From: Salvia splendens
Lineage: Eukaryota; Streptophyta; Magnoliopsida; Lamiales; Lamiaceae
DNA: 64,000 nt
Direction: 5' to 3'
Assembly: GCF_004379255.2 (NCBI RefSeq)
Contig: NC_056039.1
Location: forward strand, 24,379,883 to 24,443,882
In this document: piece after piece, positions 1 to 8,600 of the stretch
Position numbering within the stretch: position 1 is the first letter of the stretch
Layout of the letters: each line of letters begins with the position of its first letter
Program-made: the position numbers and the translations under genes
Notes under the pieces: model-generated
What the model saw: the letters and a program-made list of their open reading frames with translations, nothing else
Told to the model about the DNA's origin: nothing
The model's database searches: none

Positions 1-184
1 TTATATCTTTGGCATTATTTCATCTAAAAAACCGAACACCACTAAAGTGTATACTCGTATTGTATTTGCTACGTATCGCGATTTTGGCGGACTTGAATAG
101 ACTCCATTCAATAATGTTTACATTACAAACCATGTGACACTTGACACAAATGCACTCTGACGATGTGTCAATTCTTAGCTCATA
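1..184. other. AT-rich intergenic sequence
   Basis: No coding exon, RNA gene or recognisable repeat terminus is seen in this edge segment. Confidence 0.4.
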
Positions 185-419
185 CTCCCTCCGTACCACT
201 CAAAATGTCTATATTTTATTTTTAGTTTGTCCTGCTTAAAATGTCTACTTTCGATATTTAGAAATAAATCTCTATCTCTCTCTCCTCATTAAAATATTCA
301 ATTAATTTTTTCTCTCTACTTACTCTACCTAACAACTCCTCTTATAATCTCGTGTCACTCAAGAATGTGGACATCTTGAATGGGACGGAGGTCCATATAT
401 TTTAGTAGAACGGAGGGAG
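185..419. mobile_element. Stowaway-like MITE
   Basis: The element begins CTCCCTCCGTACCAC and ends CGGAGGGAG, and is flanked by TA on both sides (183-184 and 420-421). This is the terminal repeat and target duplication of Tc1/mariner-type Stowaway MITEs. A second internal copy of the right end (GGGACGGAGG, near 382-391) suggests a small terminal duplication. It has no coding capacity. Confidence 0.75.
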
Positions 420-421
420 TA

Positions 422-802
422 TGTTTCTAGCAATTCCAGTAGTTTCCGAGTTTATAATTTTGTATCCAAACCAACAATGCAATAATGTCTTCTTGTCTTA
501 TTAGATTGACCCTCAACTAAATGGTTGAATTAGGTAATGTTTATGTAATCGGCAAATAAACAAAGTGAGCACAAATAGAAAAAAATGATGAAGAGAGTTA
601 TTGTTTATCCAATTCGATATGATGTGTATCTATTAAATATAATTTTAAATGACGTAAATAAAGCCAATGTGCCTCCTAGTATATCTATGGTTTGTTTCCT
701 TGGAATATATACTTTCTTTGGACATGTTTCCTAATATGACTTGAATTAGTGCTCTCAATTTTATCCTCTATATAGAACTACTCACCTATTGAAAATTCAT
801 GC
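422..802. other. AT-rich intergenic sequence
   Basis: Nothing coding or repetitive is recognised here. Confidence 0.4.
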
Positions 803-810
803 CTTACATT

Positions 811-1012
811 CACTGACGGATCTAGGGGCAGGAGGGACCGCACCTTTCGTGCGACTAATTTCCTCTTATTAGGACATAAAATTATCATGTCCGTCCCTTC
901 CGTTTGACTTGACGTCGCCCCGAAAATTGAAAAAATTAGCTATTTCTGCTCTAGACCAAGCTAGTAATATATATTCTGTCCCCTCTATTTACTAATCCTA
1001 GATCCGTCACTA
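811..1012. mobile_element. hAT-type MITE
   Basis: The 202-bp element starts CACTGACGGATCTAGG and ends CCTAGATCCGTCACTA, so the termini are inverted repeats differing at two positions. The 8-bp direct repeat CTTACATT flanks it at 803-810 and 1013-1020. An 8-bp duplication with ends of this type is diagnostic of the hAT superfamily. It is too short to encode a transposase, so it is non-autonomous. Confidence 0.85.
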
Positions 1013-1094
1013 CTTACATTGTCCCTATAAGTAGACGACATTATATAATTGTGTTTATTTCCCAACAACTAGTGTCAAGAACCTAGGATTCAAT

Positions 1095-1190
1095 AGACAA
1101 AAATTACGATCAAGATCGATGGGAAGCTTGTTGTGAAGAACTTCGGCAGCCCTGATTTTAGGTTTTGGAAGACGAAGATCGAGGATTTTG
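1095..1190 (+). pseudogene. Possible Copia gag remnant
   Basis: The plus strand reads through a short stretch containing NFGSPDFRFWKTKIEDF, which resembles the N-terminal segment of plant Copia Gag proteins (a phrase of the type F-D-G-x-N-F-x-x-W-K-x-K-I-E-D). No flanking LTR or further domain is visible. The reading is short and the assignment is tentative. Confidence 0.3.
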
Positions 1191-1432
1191 AGACATGTAG
1201 GTAGACTGACCTTCCTTTGTCATGTGTAAAATCCGAACTCGATAGACGACACATCTTTAGTATCCCTCCATCTTTGCTAGATGACACATTTCTTAGTTGG
1301 CATAAGATTTTAGAAGTTGTTGGTTAATGTGTTTAATTGGAGAGATAAAAGGTAGGTGTAAGTATTAAATAGAGAGAAATAGAGTTGAATATTTTAAATG
1401 GAGAGAGAAATTTGTTGGGTGTATTGATGCAC

Positions 1433-2793
1433 TATTTATTATCACTAAAAATACTTGCAAGTATACCGGGTAGATCTAGTATAGCAAAAGGTCAGTACCG
1501 AGATGTCGAACACAAGGAATAAGATTGCAGCTGAATATTATGAACTATTTAGAAAAATGAGGTTTTTTTGTTTGGATTTATAAACTAGACAGAATTACAT
1601 AAACAAAAACATAAAGCATAAAAACAAATAATACAAAGCAAACGAAAAATATAGAGTTTTAGGATCCAACTACTACGACCTAGTGATGATTAATCTCATA
1701 GAACTTTACCTTTACGTGCCTCTAGGATTATTAGGAAAGTCACAACAATAGAATAAGCCCTCTCAAGAGTGCACCTACCTAGTTGTTTAAATTCTAATTA
1801 TCGAAGTCTCCTTCCAATATTTAGACTCTAACTCCCAAAAGCTCATGAGAACGAAGTCCTCACAAGGTATCCCGTCTCTCGAGTGCAGATAATTCAATTG
1901 TTGATTGTTCCCTTAACCACGAAAAACTACCTATCTCTCAATTAATATAGCTAAACGATCATAGTTCTAAAGTTGACCAGACAAAAGAACAATAAAAGCA
2001 AAGACTAAGCAAAATAATCACAAGATCTAGTAAAATGTTCAATTCAATAAATCAAAACATGTCCATAATAGTCTTCATAAAAAAACCCTACAAAATGTGT
2101 TCAGTTACTCATAGACAAGTAGTAAACACAATTAAAGTACGGGACATGAAAGAAATTGATAAAACCCAATGTTGAATCTTCAATCTCCAGTCTTCTCTTG
2201 CTTGGATCAACAGAGCTTCGTTCCAATGGAAGATAGAAGAATTATATGTGGAATATGGGATAGAAGAAGTATAGAGAGGGAGAAGGATCAGAGACTCTGA
2301 GATGAATATTTTAAATTAGGTTATGGGGTATTTATAGGCTAGAAAAATGTTACTTCTTGATATTTTTCGTGCCCTATAAGAAATGGAAAATATGGTATCT
2401 TGTTTCGTTCCTTGAATTTCCGCATAATTTCCGTCAGCTTTGACTGCACTGCACGATGTTTGTAAAATGATCATAACTTTCACCACATAACTTCGATTGA
2501 GAAATGTAAGGTATCCATGCGAAGCTCTTTCGAAGGCAAATAGGATTGTATGTATTAATCACTAACTGGACTTCAACACTGCTGGGAAAATCAACTTGAA
2601 TTGAGGCTGCTGCACCTTAGCCTTTTTTCACGTTTTTCTATTTTTTTTCTGTCATTTCTCAACAATCATGTCAAAATACAAAATGTATAACCTATGCAAT
2701 TTAAGAACATTATTTTCATAATTGACATTTAAAACGAACCAAATCTATGTTTTAAAAACATGCAAAATCTGTATTTGTTATGTATCAATTGGA
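1433..2793. repeat. Dispersed repeat, possible solo LTR (about 1.36 kb)
   Basis: The segment runs from TGATGCACTATTTATTATC to TTATGTATCA, giving TG...CA termini with partial inversion. Its last 150 bases (a TTGACATTTAAAACG block, then aaacatgcaaaatc and gtatca) recur near 18190-18275. Its first 90 bases (cttgcaagtata, ctagtata, tcgaacacaagg) resemble 14955-15035. No ORF is present. I do not see a clean 5-bp target duplication, so solo LTR is only one possible reading. Confidence 0.45.
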
Positions 2794-4400
2794 GAAAAAA
2801 AGTTACTTTGTTGTTTCCAAAAATAAAAATGTGTTATCTTATAGACAAATTAAAAAGTAAATTTTGTCAAGAAGAAGTACATTATCAGACATAAAGGCTA
2901 ATAAAGCCATATACATTATCTATTGTATGTGGCTTTGTGTTGTTTATTTGATGTTGTATGAGCATGTTGCTGTTTTGATATCTTATTTTTGTGTGTGTAG
3001 TGTTTTCTTCAGGTAGGGTTTAAGCAAATTGTTTGGCTTTGCAATTTACTCTCTTCATCTCATTTTGAGTGGAGCATTTTAAATTCCGTACAGATTTTTA
3101 TGCAGTTTTATTTTATTAATTGAGTAACGAGAAAATAAAGTACAAATGGTGATGATTCTATTGAAGTAGTGAAAGTAACAAAATGATGAAGCACACTTTA
3201 GTTAATAAGTCGTTTCTCCATTATCTAATAGGTCGAAAATTCAAGTCCATTATCTAATAGGTCGAAAATTCAAGTCATTGCAAAGGAATATGGAAAACAA
3301 TTATTGATCATCATTAAGACAAAAATAATCATGGAAGCAACCCGGAGTGGCTTTTGGTCCAATGATGCATAATCTATCGATATATATAAAACGGGAGATA
3401 TATATGGGAGTTTTGAGAGAAATAACAAAAATGCAATTGTAATCGGTTTAAATTTATATAATAACATTTGGTATGATTTTCAATAAAGTTAACACAAAGT
3501 GGTAAAAAATTTATACTTATATAAATGGAAAGTTTTGAGAGAAATAACCAAAATGTCATTATAATTTATTTAAATTTATATAATAACTTTAGGTATGATT
3601 TTAAATATAGTTAATGCAAAGTTGTAAAAAATAAATTCGAAAAGAAAATGATTTTTAATTTGATGAATTTTCTAAAATTGATATCCTTATCAAAAAGAGT
3701 AAAATAAGAAAGAATCTTATCTTGATTATTCTCTTTTTTAATTTATTTTTTTCCGCTTTAACTATTATTACTATCATTTTTTTAAAATGACCGCGAAAAA
3801 AGAAATGTATCAAGTAGTGTGGGACGGAAGGAGTATTACATTGTTTCTTTTATTCTTTTTTTTTCCTGCTTTTTAGATGTTAAATGTAGTTTTATTTTCT
3901 TATATATTAGTTAGTTTCTTTTCATTTTGATTTGTTGTTTGAACAGTGAACAGTTAAATAGGAATCCATAAAACAATGCTATAGCAATCAACATAGACTA
4001 TGTATATTGTTCACGAATGAAGTTCTAAAGTCCAAATGTCCAATAATGTAATGTGACTATGGTTCATTAGTTAGAGACGGCAACCAAGGATTTTGTTAAG
4101 GTTTATATAGTTTTAAGAAGTCTCCAGCATATGGGGTTTGGTTTATCAACCTTATTTTGACACTTAATTAATGACCTTCTATTCACTTTTTTCACATTTC
4201 GCGAATCACCTAAATTGCGAATTTCATCATATTATTTATATATAAATTTATTTATTTATCTTTCTGAAAATTGCCAATGCGATAGTGTTAACAATTGTAT
4301 AAATATACAATTGCAATGATCGCAATTGTACTTTTATTTATTCATTATTATTATTATAACAAAAATATGGATTGGGTGTTGCTATGCAAATCGAGATCGT
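2794..4400. other. Intergenic region with small tandem duplications
   Basis: No coding exon is recognised. A perfect 29-bp tandem duplication lies at 3217-3245 and 3246-3274. A diverged tandem duplication of about 122 bp lies at 3411-3532 and 3533-3650 (both begin with ttttgagagaaataac). A Stowaway-like right end (gtgggacggaaggagta) finishes near 3836; its left partner may be near 3047, but that is uncertain. Confidence 0.5.
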
Positions 4401-4540
4401 TAGTTATAAAGAGGGAAGGCTCGAAGCAAGTTGAAAATTTGTATTGCTATCTTTGTATTTGAAGTTATCCATGGAAGATTTTTGAAAAAAAAATAAAATA
4501 AAAAGTAAAATGGACTGGGTGGCATAGAGCATTGTGTATA

Positions 4541-4581
4541 TGGGCCTTCTTCGGGGCCCTTGGCTAGAAGTCCATTGGGCT
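4541..4581 (+). promoter_or_regulatory. Site II-like promoter elements
   Basis: TGGGCC at 4541-4546 and TGGGCT at 4576-4581 match the plant site II motif (TGGGCY). This motif binds TCP factors and is enriched upstream of nuclear genes for mitochondrial and ribosomal proteins. They lie 217-257 bases before the ATG of the twin-CX9C gene, which fits a mitochondrial product. Short upstream ATGs occur in the presumed leader (for example at 4761, closed after five codons). Confidence 0.45.
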
Positions 4582-4797
4582 GTTCCCCTTCATATTCCGT
4601 CAATTTTGCTGAAACGTTGTCGTTTGATGGTTAGGTGAACTGCTGTCGTTTTCCGGAATTTTTTTCGTGAAAAATTACACATTTTTTTAGCGGGATGGTC
4701 GAATAATCTAGGTTTGGTCACACATCTACACAGCAAACTTCTCTTTGTTTGATCAGTATAATGGTGTTGATTTCGTGATTCGTGTAAAATTTCAGTG

Positions 4798-5413
4798 ATG
4801 AAGGATAAGAATAATGCTACAACGTCTTTACTGAAGCGGATTTTGCTCAATTGTTCTGCTCAGGTTTGTTTCGATTGACTTATTTGTCTTCAAATCATGA
4901 AAATAGTGTTGGTAAATGTTTTTCATTGGATTCGTAATGGAATAGAGGAGAATTGTGTAATCGGTTTATGCAGAATTATCCTATTTCAACGTTTGATGGG
5001 GAACTGATATGTGAAGTTCCAAATGTTGTCTTTCATTTTGGGCATTTTGCTTCCCGTGTGATGCAAAACACGATGATTCTTCTTCTTGTTACTAGTATGG
5101 CATGATTAGATTATCTACGCAAGAGAGTTGCTATCAAATGTAGATTTGGCACTAAATGCAGACACATATTTATGTGTAGATGACAATTTTCATTTTAGGC
5201 CAAACAATATGGTAGCTGTGTTTCGGCAAGGGTTCCAGAAGTTGAAAAAGACATGTGTTTAAAAGAATTTGTTGTGTTGAAGAATTGCATGCAGAATGTG
5301 GTATGGCTAGTTCATATCTCATAGTTCCTATTATCCTTCCTGTTAAGTTTACAAGTTTCTTATTTTGATATGCTAATTTTTTGTTTGTGCATCAGCTCCG
5401 AGGGAAGGTTTGA
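4798..5413 (+). CDS. Twin-CX9C (CHCH) protein, NDUFAF8-like complex I assembly factor
   Basis: Three coding exons are read: 4798-4863, 5199-5300 and 5396-5413, all joined in phase 0. The introns begin GTTTGT and GTATGG and end TTTTAG and CATCAG. The product is 61 residues. It has two CX9C motifs, C19-C29 and C42-C52, linked by a short charged segment. This is the layout of small CHCH proteins, and the short flanks plus the K-E-F-x-x-L-K-N-C second helix resemble NDUFAF8, which helps assemble respiratory complex I in mitochondria. Twin-CX9C proteins usually carry two disulphides and lack a cleaved presequence, as here. An in-frame stop upstream supports the start. Site II promoter motifs lie upstream and the Mic1-like ORF starts 224 bases downstream. 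An alternative donor at the final AAG/GTTTGA would change the C-terminus. The fold is well supported; the exact orthology is inferred. Confidence 0.78.
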
Positions 5414-5637
5414 CTTTATATGACATATCGAGCGAGTGATAAGCCTTCAATTGTCTTAGTAAGCTTAGTTTTGTCTATAATATGTGACCTTTTACTTATC
5501 TATATTCTTGTTAGTAAATATGACATCCATTTGCTCTCTCTCTCTCTCTCTCTCTCCCTGCTCATTTCATCAGATCTACTTGGTTCGACTTATCTGGGGT
5601 GATAACTGACAACCTTAAGAAAGTGAACTTACATAAG
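5414..5637 (+). other. Inter-ORF region with an intron (5459-5573)
   Basis: Only 224 bases separate the twin-CX9C stop codon from the Mic1-like ATG. A good donor, GTAAGC, starts at 5459. A long CT-repeat polypyrimidine tract (about 5533-5558) precedes the acceptor TTTCATCAG ending at 5573. This acceptor needs an upstream exon, and the nearest candidate is the last exon of the twin-CX9C gene. Both ORFs may thus lie on one transcript. An independent promoter for the downstream gene is not excluded. Confidence 0.55.
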
Positions 5638-8600
5638 ATGACTGGAGAATTATCTTCTTCTGCTCTTTCGTGCTCCAGTGGATCTAATGCACTGTCTCAT
5701 GTTTATATTCAATACCCACCTCTAAGATGCAATGTTCCCGGATCAAGGAGTTTGTTTTATGATGACAGTAATAAACTGATTCTGTCTCTGACCCCTACTC
5801 AGGTAATAACCTAAGAACAGACTCATGACGCTGGGTTTATATCTATTGATTTCGGCTAAATATTATGCCATGTCCATGTCTAGGTATTTTCATGGAAAAT
5901 TGCTACATATAATCCTTATGCTGCTCCCTCGTCTGATCGAATAAGTGAAGGACCAGTCCTTTCTATTCGATATTCATTAGATCTCAAGCTTTTGGCTATT
6001 CAACGATCGAGTCAAGAGATCCAAATATGGAACAAAGATACTGGAGATACTTTTAGTCAAAAGTGTAGGTCTGAGTCAGAAAGCATTCTGGGGTTCTTTT
6101 GGACTGATTGTCCGACCTGTGAGATTGTTTTTGTGAAAACGAGGTAACTACTTCAGAAAACATTCTGGGATTCTCATGCTCAATTTATGTGTTAAGATTT
6201 CTAAAGTGTTCTGTGGTCTTACCACTGTTTGGTCTGTTAAACGTACGAGGTTGATCAATTTGTGTTAAGATTTCTAAAGTGTTCTGTGGTCTTACCACTG
6301 TTAGGTCTGTTACATGTACGAACTTGCTTCCTGGCACTCTCACCAGAATTGAAGCTGTTTGTTTTATTTCTTTCAGCTCTGCATTTTTATCTCTGCGCTC
6401 TCAAAGTGCTTTATGAAATGATGATTTTATGCTTCTTGCTGCAAGATTGCTTGTGATACACTGTATTTCAGTTATTTAAAGCCATATGTGACTGCAGTGG
6501 GCTGGATATGTACACATATGGTACTGAGTCCCGGAACCTACAGTTGGTCCAGACTAAGAAACTGAGCATTAGTTGGTATATCTACACTCATGAAAGCAGG
6601 TTGGTACTGCTTGCGTCAGGAATGCAATGCAAAAGTTTTACTGGTTTTCAGGTAGGACGTCCTCACCTGCATCTGACCCTAAAAATTTCCTGTCTTGCTA
6701 TCTAGCTCCGTCGACACTGAATTTTACCGTCAAAATAGTAATATACTAATGAAGGTTTATTAGTGGAATTGAGACTTGAGAGTATAATATCTGAATGCAT
6801 CCTGGGCTATTGACATATTCATACTTTATTTTGTGTATATGCTGATGTGTAGCATATTATTAGGACGTTAATAAGGTATATGTAAAAGGTGGTACACATG
6901 ACGAAGAATGCTATTTCACCTTTTCAGGTCTCACTTTTGCTTTGTTAAGTGTCTGTCTTAGAGTGATCCAAAAAACAGTACAGGCTAAAAAAGTTATTTA
7001 ATGATGCATAGTATTAGTATCATACATGTAATTGTTGTGACAAATGTGCAATTTCTGTATTTAGCTGTCATCTGCAGGGATAATCCGCTTACCTAAGTTT
7101 GAGATGGTGATGGCCAAACCTGAGGCGAATAGTAACCCTATTCTTGCTGCTGAAGATGTCCATATTATCACTGTGTATGTTCTTTTTACCTTAATAGTGG
7201 GTAGACACAAGATTTTAACATTGTCTTGATATTTTTTCCTTGATTTACAGGTATGGCAGGATATACTGCCTGCAGTTTGATAAAGTTGCTATGCTACTTC
7301 GCTCATATAGGTTCTATAGAGATGCTGTAGTACAACAAGTAAGTGTTTTTCTCATTCCCCCCTCCCCCAATCTCTGTTACTTTTATAATCTAGATATATT
7401 AACAGCCTAAAAGATGCCTGTATTTTGCATCTACTGATTGTCTTTCTCTGGGTTTGATATTTTATATAAAGTGCTTGCCTTTAGTTTTTGATACTATAAC
7501 ATTGGATAGATGTGTAATCTTCAGGTGCAATAAATTGTTATTTTTATTGGACTTTATTATTGATCTTGTTACTACAGCTGAAGATTTGGTTTGTCATTTC
7601 TCTAAGTCAATTCTTTTTTGAATTCTGCAACAATATTTTACTTTCACATTTCAGGGTTCTCTTCCAGCTTATTCGGATAGAATTGCTGTCAGTGTTGTTG
7701 ACAATGTTTTACTAGTTCATCAAGCGGAAGCAAAAGTTGTCATTGTATACGATATATATGCAGATTCACAAGTACCAATTTCCGCCCCGCTTCCATTATG
7801 TTTGAGAGGATATTCTAGAGCTAACGTTGCAGCTTCTCATACTTCTACAAAAACTTCAGAGGCTTCAGAGTCCAAAAATTTGAGTGACACCGAAGAAACT
7901 ACCTATGGAGATCAGTGGCAATTTCTTGTACCCGATCTTGTTCTTGATGTTTCTAATGGGTCTTTGTGGAAAATCAGTATGGATTTGGAGGCAAGTTCGG
8001 TAGCTGAGATCATCTTGCAGATTGATACTTTCTGATCTCTTATGTAATTACATCTATCGTTTGCAGGGAATTTCGGCTAGTAGCTCAGAAGTTCAACTTA
8101 TTCTTGAATTCTTACAAAGAAGGAAACTGGATGCGGAAAAGGTTAGAGTACAGCCATTTGAATTCATTTGCAGTCTTTCCAACATTTTACTGTTGAGCTC
8201 ATGGACTTCTTATTTATTAGTTGTTGAGTTTGAAATAAGAAATTTATGACATCAATGCCATTTATAGACCAATGTCTTTTAGTTATATTTTGCTAGTTCA
8301 GGTGAGAAAGGTCAACATTCTACTGGCCAGTGTTGCAATATAATTTTCATTCAAGGTATGATCTGCCATTTTTTATTTTTTTCAGGCTAAACAGTTGTCG
8401 CTTGCGATTGTCCGTACCATTATTTTGGAAAGGAAACCTGTGCCTATGGTTGCCAGGGCTATGGATGTCTTACTTGCAGCATACTCACAAGCAATCAAAA
8501 CAGGAAGCTATTATAAGAGAAGCATAACAGAAGAAATTTCACCATCAAATGCTCCTAATGCAGCTGTTGGTGAGACAATCACTGGAATTGATGTGTCCAG

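Noticed and set aside
4590..4850. Minus-strand 86-codon ORF
   Set aside because: It overlaps the presumed leader and first exon of the twin-CX9C gene on the other strand and shows no domain. The spliced plus-strand reading explains the region better.
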